Source of the DNA: CATQHP01 sp965214915
Lineage (GTDB): Bacteria; Acidobacteriota; Terriglobia; Bryobacterales; UBA6623
Reading direction: 5' to 3'
Assembly: GCA_965214915.1 (NCBI GenBank)
Contig: CBDCCP010000001.1
Span: 310,001 to 374,000 of the forward strand
DNA: 64,000 bases
The translations under genes and the position numbers were made by a program. Below the pieces are notes generated by a model. That model was given only the letters and a program-made list of their open reading frames with translations. It was not told the origin of the DNA and did no database searches. Below are positions 8,858 to 16,461 of this stretch, in pieces (the stretch's first letter is position 1; the number at the start of each line of letters is the position of its first letter).

Positions 8858-9907
8858 ATGGACCTTATGAAGCACATCGGCGGACGTGTGTTCCTTTTCT
8901 TTGTGTCTGCGGCGGCGGTTTTTGCGCCGCCGGCGGCGGCCGACACAGTCAAGTTGGATAACGGCGACAAGATTACCGGCGCCGTTAAGAAGTTGGCGGG
9001 CGGGAAGCTGACGATCGACACCGCATACGCAGGCCCGATCGAGATCGAGTGGAGCGCGGTCAGTCGCTTGGAAGGCGAAGGAAACTTCGATATCCGCGCG
9101 GCTTCCGGCAGGATATACACGGGAACCATCGAGCGGACGGACGACAAGCTCTCGATCGCCGGAGCCGACGGCGCGCAAGAGATCGACATCAGCGAGGTTT
9201 CCGGCTTCGCCGCGGTCACCGAAAAGCCGGAATCGACTTTACGGGAGAATGTCAAGATCGGATTCGACTGGGGATACAACCTCACGCGGGGGAATGCCGC
9301 GCTGACGCAATCGGCGCTCGGAACCAATGCGCAGTACGCCGATTCCAAGCAAAAGCTGAGCGGTATCGCGACTTCGATTCGCAGCCGGCAAGACAATGTG
9401 CAGGCGGCAAGCCGTCATGCCGGGGACGCGCGCTACGACCGCTTCATCAACGAACGCATGTTTGCCTACGGCCTCGGCGGCGTGGAGCGCAACAGCCGTA
9501 AGCTGCTCGCCCTGCGCGCGAAGCTCGGCGGCGGGTTCGGCCTGCGACTTGTCAAGGATAAAGAGACTACGGTCTCGCTGCTCGGCGGAGCGAACTATTC
9601 GCGGGAAAACTATTTTCCGGACGAAACAGGCATGAGCGTTTCCGTCAACAGCGGCGAAGGCACTGCGGGACTCGAAATCACGGCCGTTCGCTTCGGCGGC
9701 ATCGAATTTGCGTCGCGGCTGCTGGTCTTTGGCAGCTCGACGGGCTCCGGCCGCTACCGCTTCGAATACGACGGCAGCGTGCGTTTGCCGATCTTCAAGA
9801 ACTTCAGCTACGGATTGAGCTTCTACGACCGCTATGACAGCCGCCCGGCCGTTACCGTCAAGAAAAACGACTACGGACTCATCAGCGCTCTCGGTTATAC
9901 CTTCTGA
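8858..9907 (+). CDS. DUF481 family outer-membrane protein
   Basis: A 349-residue protein with an N-terminal signal peptide (hydrophobic core VFLFFVSAAAVFA, cleavage likely after PAAA) and a C-terminal region resembling DUF481/YdiY-type outer-membrane barrels. Residues ~30-130 form an SH3-like repeat (VKLDNGDKITGAVKKLAGGKL), as in other acidobacterial DUF481 proteins. The rest alternates short strands and ends in an aromatic residue (YTF), a normal signal for barrel assembly. ATGs at 8858 and 8867 are both possible; upstream codons are low-complexity shadow. Function unknown; family members include salt-induced outer-membrane proteins. Confidence 0.8.
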   Translation: MDLMKHIGGRVFLFFVSAAAVFAPPAAADTVKLDNGDKITGAVKKLAGGKLTIDTAYAGPIEIEWSAVSRLEGEGNFDIRAASGRIYTGTIERTDDKLSIAGADGAQEIDISEVSGFAAVTEKPESTLRENVKIGFDWGYNLTRGNAALTQSALGTNAQYADSKQKLSGIATSIRSRQDNVQAASRHAGDARYDRFINERMFAYGLGGVERNSRKLLALRAKLGGGFGLRLVKDKETTVSLLGGANYSRENYFPDETGMSVSVNSGEGTAGLEITAVRFGGIEFASRLLVFGSSTGSGRYRFEYDGSVRLPIFKNFSYGLSFYDRYDSRPAVTVKKNDYGLISALGYTF

Positions 9908-10878
9908 GCGTCGATTCCGGCGGCGGCGCGCAAAGTCCGCTCGAACAGAGTCAGGAAACGCTCCGCGTCGACGGCGGTGGCGACCCTTACGTTGGAGCTG
10001 TCTTCGACCGGGGCCGCCCGCGTATCGACGATCAGCATCCCGGTGGTCAACTCGCCTTCGATCTCGACGTCGCAAGGATAGCGCCGGGCGGCGATCAGTT
10101 GCGGGTCGATCGCCGCGCCGACCGCCAAGGGGTCGTGGAGATAGGCGCCGTCGATTCCCCGCCGCCGCCTGGATATCTCGAAGTACCGCTGAGTCAGATC
10201 CGCCAGAAACTTCCGCGCCGGGGCTTCGTTGGGGATTTCGCCGAGCAGCGCTTCGAAATGCGCCCGCGGCAGCAGCGCCCGGTGGGTCACGTTGAGACCG
10301 ACCGCGGTGACCGGCAGGCCGGACTGGATCACGACGCGCGCCGCCACGGGGTCGGCGAAGAAATTGAACTCCGCCGCGGCGGTAACGTTGCTTTCGTGCC
10401 CGAAAGAGCCGCCCATCACGATCAATTCCCGCAGCCGCGTCATGGTCTCGGCGTCCACTTCGATCGCCGAGGCCACGTTGGTTAGCGGCCCGAGAGCGAT
10501 CAGAGTCAGCTCGCCCGGATTCTCGCGGACAGCGGAAAGGATGGCCGTAATCGCATCCGTGCTCGACGCTTCGAGCCTGCGTATGGGGTAGCGCTCCGCG
10601 ACTCCGCCGAATCCGTCGGCGCCGTGGACATGCTTCGCCCGCGGGGAGAAGCGCCTGCCCAGCGGACGGTCGCAGCCGGGGTGGACGGGCGGGGGCGCGG
10701 GGCCGCCGAAGGCTTCCAGCACGCGCAGCGCGTTGGCCGTACAGTAGTCGAGGCCGACGTTCCCGGCCACGGTCGTAATCAGGCGCACGTCGAGCGCGTC
10801 CGAGCCCAGGGCAAGAATCAAGGCCAAGGCATCGTCGATTCCCGGGTCGGTGTCGACAATGACTTTGCGGGGCTGCAT
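9895..10878 (-). CDS. inosine/uridine-preferring nucleoside hydrolase
   Basis: Hydrolyses the N-glycosidic bond of ribonucleosides for purine/pyrimidine salvage. VDTDPGIDDALAL near the N-terminus is the family signature that binds calcium and ribose. Later conserved parts are LTLIALGPLTNVASA, IVMGGSF, AAEFNFFADPVAA and YLHDPLAVG. Length 327 residues. The ATG at 10878 is chosen because the family begins with MQPRKVIVDTDPG; 37 upstream codons are rejected. Its last bases overlap the end of the convergent DUF481 gene by 13 bp. Confidence 0.9.
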   Translation of the reverse strand: MQPRKVIVDTDPGIDDALALILALGSDALDVRLITTVAGNVGLDYCTANALRVLEAFGGPAPPPVHPGCDRPLGRRFSPRAKHVHGADGFGGVAERYPIRRLEASSTDAITAILSAVRENPGELTLIALGPLTNVASAIEVDAETMTRLRELIVMGGSFGHESNVTAAAEFNFFADPVAARVVIQSGLPVTAVGLNVTHRALLPRAHFEALLGEIPNEAPARKFLADLTQRYFEISRRRRGIDGAYLHDPLAVGAAIDPQLIAARRYPCDVEIEGELTTGMLIVDTRAAPVEDSSNVRVATAVDAERFLTLFERTLRAAAGIDAQKV

Positions 10879-11107
10879 CGACCGGGACGTGCTCACGCTA
10901 ACGAGTCCGATGCCGTTATCCTTGCGGCCGGCAGAGCGGCGAGACCGATGAAACCACCGGCATCGAGGGTCATGTCCGCAGTCTGGCACACCGCCGCCCG
11001 GCCGGGCAAGATCCTCGTTGGCGGCCGGCGCGCTATGGTTATAGGAAGTCGAGCGGCGAGGAGGAACCCCTCAAGCAGGTTATTGAGAATTGCAAGAAAG
11101 GGCCTCG

Positions 11108-14100
11108 ATGCATCTCCGACTCGGTTCTCTGCTCGTCAAGCTGTTCGGGCTATACGCTCTTGCCGTCCGGCGCCGGCGCTCCTGCTCTCCACTCTTCACT
11201 CTTCACTCTCCACTAATCCGGTTTTCCGTCTGCGTTGCGCTGCTGGTTACGACTGCCGGGGCGCAGCCCGCGGCCGACTGGACGATCGAAACGGTCGCGG
11301 GGACCCTGGATAGAAGGGACGGCGGCCCGGCTGTCCAAGCATGGCTGTTCCGCCCCCAAGGCGCGGCAGCGGATCGCGCGGGTAACCTTTACATCGCCGA
11401 TACTCTCAACCACCGTATTCGCAAGGTCGATCCCGCGGGGATCATCGCCACGGTCGCCGGAACCGGCGAGAGCGGATTCAGCGGGGACGGCGGCCCGGCT
11501 GTCCGGGCGCGGCTGAATCACCCCGCCGGCGTTGCCGTGGACGAGGCAGGCAACCTCTACATTGCCGATAGCGGCAACCACCGCATTCGGCGGATCGATC
11601 CCGCGGGGATCATTACCGCGGTCGCCGGAACCGCCGAAGGCGGGTTCGGCGGGGACGGCGGCCCGGCAAGCGAAGCGCGTTTGACCCATCCCCGAGACGT
11701 GACGGTGGACGGCGCGGGCAACCTCTACATTGCCGATACTTTCAACCGCCGTATTCGCAGAGTGGATGCCGCTGGGATCATTACCACAGTCGCGGGAACC
11801 GGTGAGAGAGGCTTCGGCGGGGACGGCGGCCCGGCAAGCGAAGCGCGTTTGACCCATCCCCAAGGCGTAGCGGCGGACGGCGCGGGCAACCTCTATATTG
11901 CCGATAGCCGCAACCACCGCATTCGCCGGGTGGACGCGGCGGGGATCGTTACCACAGTCGCGGGAACCGGTGAGAGAGGCTTCGGCGGGGACGGCGGCCC
12001 GGCGATTCAGGCGCAACTCAGCAGCCCAGGCGGGGCGACGCTGGACGAGGCAGGCAACCTCTTTATTGCCGATAGCGGCAACCACCGTGTTCGCCGGGTC
12101 GACTCAGCGGGGATTGTTACCACAGTCGCGGGAACCGGCGAGAGCGGCTTCGACGGGGACGGCGGCCCGGCAACTCAAGCGGAGTTAACCTACCCCCGAG
12201 ACGTGACGGTGGACGGCGCGGGCAACCTCTACATTACCGATAGCGGCAACCACCGCATCCGCCGCGTCGACGCCGCGGGAATCGTGACCACGGCCGCGGG
12301 GACGCCGCAGAGAGGGGACGGCGGCTCGGCAGTCCGGGCGCAACTCAGCGAACCTGCCGGCGCGGCTGTGGACCAAACAGGCAACCTCTACATCGCCGAC
12401 ACTTTCCACCACCGCATTCGCCGAGTCGACTCCGCAGGGATCATCGCCACGGTCGCAGGAACCGGGGAAGGCCAGGACCTGGGTCCGACGATCGCGATCC
12501 CGGTGATTGTCTGTTTAGATTGCTCTCGTGGGCTGTTAGCCGCTGCAGGAACCGAGGTGGTCGGGTTGAACGGAGACGGCGGCTCGGCAGTCGAAGCGCT
12601 GCTGACCCATCCCTACGGCGTGGCGGTGGACGAGGCGGACAACCTTTATATTGCCGATACCGGCAACAGCCGTATCCGCCGGGTCGACTCTATGGGGATC
12701 ATCACCACAGTCGCGGGAACCGGGGAAATCGGGTTCGACGGAGACGGCGGCCCGGCGATTCAGGCGCAACTCAGCACCCCCCGCGGCGCGGCGATGGACG
12801 AGGCGGGCAACCTCTACATTGCCGATACCGGCAACAGCCGCATTCGCCGGGTGGACCCTGCGGGGATCATTACCACGATTGCCGGGACCGGCGAAAGCGG
12901 GTTCAGCGAGGACGGCAGCCCGGCGATTCAGGCGCAGCTCAGCAACCCCCTAGGCATGGCCTTGGACGACGCGGGCATCGTCTACATTGCCGATACTTTC
13001 AACCACCGCATTCGCCGGGTGGACTCCGCTGGAATCATTACCACGGTCGCCGGAAACGGGGAAATCGGATTCGGTGGGGACGGCGGCCCGGCAGTCCAGG
13101 CTCAGCTCACCTACCCCCAAGGCGTGACGGTGGACGGGATGGGCAACCTTTACATTGCCGATACTCTCAACCACTGCATTCGCCGGGTGGACTCCGCGGG
13201 GATCATCACCACGGTCGCGGGAACCGGGCATTTCAATCCGTTGGGCGGCAGGTTCAGCGGGGACGGCGGCCCGGCGGGTCGGGCCCAGCTAAGCAGCCCC
13301 AGCGGCGTTGCGCTGGACGGCGCGGGCAACCTCTACATTGCCGATACCGGCAACAGCCGCATCCGCCGCTTGACGCCGCCTCCCGACAAAATTCCCCTGA
13401 TCTCTTCGGGCGGCGTCGTGCTCGCCGCCGGAACCCCCGTCGTGAAGCGCATCGCCCCAAACTCCCTCATTTCCGTCTTCGGACAAGATTTTGCGCCGCA
13501 AGGAACTTTGGAGTCGATTCCCCGACTGGATGCCGAGGGCAAGATTGCCGCCAACCTCGCCTCTGTCTGCCTGGAGATCGACGGCAAGCGCGCGCCGCTG
13601 TTCGCGGTCGCCCCGACTCAAATCAACGCCCAAGTTCCGCACGACCTGGAGCCGGGACAGGCGCGGGTCGCGGCGATTCGCGGCTGCGGCGCGGAGAACG
13701 AGCAACGCAGTCCGGAAGCAACGGTTGCGGCCGCCGCCGTCTCGCCGGCGTTCTTCAATTTCGTGAGCAATCCCGACGGACGCAATCCGCTCGCGGCGCT
13801 GCACGGCGAGGGCCCCGACTTGGCCGGCGCACCCGGATTGGTTCCCGGAGTCACGTTTACCCCGGCCGAGCCGGGGGAGGTCGTCAGCCTGTTCGGAACC
13901 GGCTTCGGGGCGACCGAGCCGCCGTTGGACGCGGGCCGAATCCCACGGCATCCGCTCCATCTCGCGAACGAGATCTCGTTTACTTTCGGGGGCATTGAGG
14001 TTCCGTTTTGGGATGTCTTCTACGCGGGCACGGCGCCGTGCTGCGCGGGCCTCTATCGGTTCTCAGTGCGCGTGCCGCCCGGCCTCCCGGACGGCGCCGC

Positions 14101-14170
14101 GCCCGTCACCGCAAGCGTGCAGGGCGTTTCGACTCCCGAGGGGCCGTTCCTCACCGTCCGCCGGCGCTGA
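11108..14170 (+). CDS. secreted NHL-repeat protein with Solibacter C-terminal domain
   Basis: A protein of about 1,020 residues. After an N-terminal hydrophobic region (FSVCVALLVTTAGAQ) come twelve tandem NHL repeats of ~56 residues, each with the pattern VAGTGE-x-GFGGDGGPA, NLYIADSGNHRIRRVD and AGIITT, consistent with two six-bladed propellers. Repeat 8 carries an extra ~30-residue loop with a CLDC motif. The C-terminal ~270 residues match the TIGR03437 type (SVFGQDFAPQG, KRAPLFAVAPTQINAQ, VSPAFFNFVSNPDGRNPLAALHG). The start is uncertain: the 5' coding part includes a pyrimidine-rich dispersed repeat. Role probably extracellular binding; no enzyme motif seen. Confidence 0.85.
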   Translation: MHLRLGSLLVKLFGLYALAVRRRRSCSPLFTLHSPLIRFSVCVALLVTTAGAQPAADWTIETVAGTLDRRDGGPAVQAWLFRPQGAAADRAGNLYIADTLNHRIRKVDPAGIIATVAGTGESGFSGDGGPAVRARLNHPAGVAVDEAGNLYIADSGNHRIRRIDPAGIITAVAGTAEGGFGGDGGPASEARLTHPRDVTVDGAGNLYIADTFNRRIRRVDAAGIITTVAGTGERGFGGDGGPASEARLTHPQGVAADGAGNLYIADSRNHRIRRVDAAGIVTTVAGTGERGFGGDGGPAIQAQLSSPGGATLDEAGNLFIADSGNHRVRRVDSAGIVTTVAGTGESGFDGDGGPATQAELTYPRDVTVDGAGNLYITDSGNHRIRRVDAAGIVTTAAGTPQRGDGGSAVRAQLSEPAGAAVDQTGNLYIADTFHHRIRRVDSAGIIATVAGTGEGQDLGPTIAIPVIVCLDCSRGLLAAAGTEVVGLNGDGGSAVEALLTHPYGVAVDEADNLYIADTGNSRIRRVDSMGIITTVAGTGEIGFDGDGGPAIQAQLSTPRGAAMDEAGNLYIADTGNSRIRRVDPAGIITTIAGTGESGFSEDGSPAIQAQLSNPLGMALDDAGIVYIADTFNHRIRRVDSAGIITTVAGNGEIGFGGDGGPAVQAQLTYPQGVTVDGMGNLYIADTLNHCIRRVDSAGIITTVAGTGHFNPLGGRFSGDGGPAGRAQLSSPSGVALDGAGNLYIADTGNSRIRRLTPPPDKIPLISSGGVVLAAGTPVVKRIAPNSLISVFGQDFAPQGTLESIPRLDAEGKIAANLASVCLEIDGKRAPLFAVAPTQINAQVPHDLEPGQARVAAIRGCGAENEQRSPEATVAAAAVSPAFFNFVSNPDGRNPLAALHGEGPDLAGAPGLVPGVTFTPAEPGEVVSLFGTGFGATEPPLDAGRIPRHPLHLANEISFTFGGIEVPFWDVFYAGTAPCCAGLYRFSVRVPPGLPDGAAPVTASVQGVSTPEGPFLTVRRR
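11183..11213 (+). repeat. dispersed CTCTCCACTCTTCACTC-type repeat, copy 1
   Basis: TGCTCTCCACTCTTCACTC is followed by CTCTCCACT. A near-identical copy lies on the other strand at 44,281-44,311 and a partial copy at 34,441-34,461. It falls in the putative leader coding part of the NHL gene. Confidence 0.6.
11320..13375 (+). repeat. twelve ~168-bp tandem repeats encoding NHL units
   Basis: A period of about 168 bp can be followed through recurring GGGGACGGCGGCCCGGC and AACCTCTACATTGCCGATA blocks. The units are diverged from one another and one carries an insertion. They are coding repeats, not a CRISPR: no short constant repeat separates unique spacers. Confidence 0.85.
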
Positions 14171-14490
14171 GGCCGCGGTCTCACCTGCCCGCGCAGCGAC
14201 GGCAGACCGTACGCGCTCCCGTGCAGCCCAACGTTTCCCATTTCCGCTACAATGGCGCCTTTCGGATGCTGCTTCAGTCTCGCGGAATCGGTGTCAGGGG
14301 CATGCCCGTCGGCGGCGGACGGCGCCGCATCGAGCGGCGCAGAAAGGCGCTCAAGCTCGTGGACGAGGCGGCCCGGATCGCCTGCAGCGGCGTGGAAGCG
14401 GTCCGCGCAGGGCAAGAGGTCGTGCGTGTCGCCGAACACGCGGTTTTCCGTTCGATGGACGCCGCATGCTTCACGGCGGAGTGAGCTGCC
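14171..14490 (+). other. intergenic stretch with a TACAAT box and a short ORF
   Basis: This 320-bp stretch separates the NHL gene from the next gene. TACAAT is at 14248-14253. A 72-codon frame (14266-14484) begins 12 nt after it and ends 6 bp before the next gene; it is listed separately. No tRNA-like fold was seen. Confidence 0.5.
14266..14484 (+). CDS. possible small protein (72 residues), unknown
   Basis: The predicted peptide (MLLQSRGIGVRGMPVGGG... ...AVFRSMDAACFTAE) is basic at first and then looks helical (LKLVDEAARIA). I do not recognise it. Supporting signs are a TACAAT box 12 nt upstream and tight spacing to the following Gfo/Idh gene. Against it, such frames arise often in GC-rich DNA. 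Other frames here are no better. Confidence 0.25.
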   Translation: MLLQSRGIGVRGMPVGGGRRRIERRRKALKLVDEAARIACSGVEAVRAGQEVVRVAEHAVFRSMDAACFTAE

Positions 14491-15555
14491 GTGAGCGAGA
14501 GACCTGTTCGGATTGCGCTGCTCGGCGCGGGCCTTATCGGGCGACGGCACCTGCGCCTGATCGCCGCCGATCCCGACTGCCGATTGACCGCCGTTGCCGA
14601 TCCGAACCCGTGCGCGGAGGCTCAGGCCGCGGGCGCGAATGCCGGCTACTACGCGGACTATCGCATGCTGCTCGACCGAGAACGGCTCGACGGCGCAGTC
14701 ATTACGGTCCCGAGCGCCTTGCACGCCCCGGTCGCAGCGGCCTGCGCCGAACGCGGCATCCACATTCTGCTGGAAAAACCCGCAACCGATACCGTGGAGA
14801 ACGGGCTGCGCTTGCTGGACGCCGTCAACGGCGCCGGCGTCCGCGTCCAGGTCGGGCATTACAGGCGTTTCGACCCCGCCGTCGAGGAAGCGGCCCGAAT
14901 CTTCCGCTCGGGTGAATTGGGCAAACCGGTCGCCGGCTCGGGGCTCTGGCTGCTGCGCAAACACGACGCCTATTACGACGTTGCCTGGCGAACCGCGCCG
15001 CCGGGCGGCGGGCCGATCCTGATCAACCTGATTCACGACATCGACATGCTGCGGCACTGGCTCGGTGAAGTCGAAAGCGTTTACGCGGAGACAAGCTCCG
15101 CGCTGCGCGCGCTCGATGTCGAGGACAGCGGAGCCCTCCTGCTGCGTTTCGCCGGCGGCATGTGGGTCACCATCGCCTTCTCCGATTGCGCGCCTTCTCC
15201 CTGGGGTTGGGAGCGCAACAGCGGCGACAATCCGCACACGCCGGCAGTAGCCGAAAACTGCTACCGCTTCGCCGGCGACCGAGCCGCGTTCGAATTCCCG
15301 AACCTCGTCCTTTGGCGCCACCCATCCGGCGCTGAGGGTTCGTGGCTGCAGCCGCTGGTCAGGGAACCGCGTTCGACCCGCACGCGCACGGCCCTGGCCG
15401 ACCAATTGAAGCATTTCCGCGAAGTGATTCGAGGCAGACGCCCGCGGGTCGCGCTGGAAGACGGGCTGGCGAATCTGGCGGTCGTCGAAGCGGCTGCGGA
15501 ATCGGCGCGGCGAAAAATGCCCGTGACGCCCCGCTATCGACAGAGCGGGGATTAG
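14491..15555 (+). CDS. Gfo/Idh/MocA-family NAD(P)-dependent oxidoreductase
   Basis: A 354-residue cytoplasmic sugar or cyclitol dehydrogenase-like protein, with GTG start and a GGCGGAG site upstream. The Rossmann motif is LLGAGLIGRRHLRLI. ILLEKPATDT holds the conserved catalytic Lys of the EKP motif, and VGHYRRFDP and IHDIDMLRHWLGEV follow as in this family. The C-terminal alpha/beta domain is complete. No Tat signal, unlike the homologue at 47,150. Substrate unknown. Confidence 0.88.
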   Translation: MSERPVRIALLGAGLIGRRHLRLIAADPDCRLTAVADPNPCAEAQAAGANAGYYADYRMLLDRERLDGAVITVPSALHAPVAAACAERGIHILLEKPATDTVENGLRLLDAVNGAGVRVQVGHYRRFDPAVEEAARIFRSGELGKPVAGSGLWLLRKHDAYYDVAWRTAPPGGGPILINLIHDIDMLRHWLGEVESVYAETSSALRALDVEDSGALLLRFAGGMWVTIAFSDCAPSPWGWERNSGDNPHTPAVAENCYRFAGDRAAFEFPNLVLWRHPSGAEGSWLQPLVREPRSTRTRTALADQLKHFREVIRGRRPRVALEDGLANLAVVEAAAESARRKMPVTPRYRQSGD

Positions 15556-15634
15556 GGCTTTTATCCTTGCGGTTGGCAGGATCGACCGAACCGCCGGGCG
15601 CCGGGAGGTGAGCCTGATCCCGAGACCCACGAGG

Positions 15635-15677
15635 GCAGTTCAAGCAGACAAGCCTGCTGGAGGGCTGCAGGAACTGC
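15635..15677. other. imperfect hairpin in the intergenic scar
   Basis: GCAGTTC at 15635 pairs with GAACTGC at 15671, and inner GCAG pairs with CTGC after a 2x2 internal loop. It could be a terminator for the preceding Gfo/Idh gene or a chance fold; there is no T-run. Confidence 0.3.
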
Positions 15678-15777
15678 GGGTATCGGTGGAGTAGGTAGAG
15701 GCCAGGAAAGAGCGTTGTCTGGGGTTGCAGCCGCCGGCGATTCGTCGCGAGAGCGAGCGGTCGGGTCACGACTCGGC

Positions 15778-15975
15778 AAAAGGATTGCCGCCTCCCTCGC
15801 CGCTGTTTGCCTGGAGATCGCCGGCAAGCGCGCGCCGCTGTTCGCGGTCGCCCCGACTCAAATCAACACCCAAATTGCTCACGACCCGGCCGCAGGCGTC
15901 TCGCCGGCGTTCTTCAATTTCGTAAGCAACCCCGACGGGCGCAATCCGCTCCATCTCGCAAACGCGGTCTCGGAG
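15778..15975 (+). pseudogene. remnant of a TIGR03437 (Solibacter C-terminal) domain
   Basis: The frame reads AAVCLEIAGKRAPLFAVAPT, then QINTQIAHDP, then VSPAFFNFVSNPDGRNPL and HLANAVSE. It closely matches the C-terminus of the NHL protein at 13,540-13,980 but has lost two internal blocks. One loss joins the two ATCCGCTC octamers that in the intact gene lie 165 bp apart (13785 and 13950). No propeller part or valid start precedes it, so it is a decayed gene end, not a working gene. Confidence 0.8.
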
Positions 15976-15980
15976 ACCGC
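15964..15980. terminator. hairpin downstream of the serS fragment
   Basis: GCGGTCTC and GAGACCGC form a 7-8 bp stem with a minimal loop, 26 bp after the stop of the minus-strand seryl-tRNA synthetase fragment. It sits at the junction with the TIGR03437 remnant. Confidence 0.45.
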
Positions 15981-16005
15981 GCTCCCTTTGCAGGACCCGC
16001 AGGCG

Positions 16006-16225
16006 CTAAACCAGCCGTCCGTCCGGGGCGATGCGCTCGGCGTCGAGGTACGGCTGCAACGCCTCGGGCAGCTTCACGGAGCCGTCGGCCGGCCGGCGGT
16101 TCTCGACGATCGCCGGCCAAGTGCGCCCCACGGCGAGACCGCTGCCGTTCAAGGTATGCGCCGGCTGCGCCTTGCCTTTCTTGACGGTCCGGTCGCGAAA
16201 GCGAATCCCGGCACGGCGGGCCTTT
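16006..16225 (-). pseudogene. serS: 3' fragment of seryl-tRNA synthetase gene
   Basis: On the minus strand the frame reads ARRAGIRFRDRT, then AHTLNGSGLAVGRTWPAIVE and ENRRPADGSVKLPEALQPYL before TAG at 16006. This matches the C-terminal motif-3 region of class II SerRS (HTLNGSGLAVGRT). Only about 75 residues of the ~420 expected are present. Upstream the frame does not continue as SerRS, and the FGE gene begins 240 bp further on. It is therefore a gene-end relic; a complete serS must lie elsewhere in the genome. Confidence 0.75.
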
Positions 16226-16461
16226 CGCCCTGCTTGGCAAAATTCCATTTCACTTTGTCGCCTTGCTCGGCGATATCCCGGCGCAATCAAGCGAACAAGC
16301 CGACCAACAGAATGGCAATGCCGATAAAACCGCCGATCCGGATCATTATGCCCGTAGTCCGGCGCGCAGCCGCCGCGCAGGGTAAAGACAAGGCGACAGC
16401 GCTACCGGGGAACCGCTGCGCATCGTCTTGCCCTCCACTCTCCGCCGGCCGCGCCGGCGGC
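16226..16461. other. non-coding scar between serS fragment and FGE gene
   Basis: No convincing gene. On the minus strand a 19-residue hydrophobic peptide frame (MIRIGGFIGIAILLVGLFA, 16287-16346) precedes a run reading DIAEQGDKVKWNFAKQGE. Both may be pieces of lost genes. A short GCCGGCCGCGCCGGC inverted repeat lies near 16445. Confidence 0.4.

Noticed and set aside
11320..13375. CRISPR-like periodicity
   Set aside because: Period ~168 bp, fully coding, and no short constant repeat with unique spacers.
14171..14490. Possible tRNA or structured RNA
   Set aside because: No cloverleaf or T-arm consensus seen in this or other intergenic gaps.
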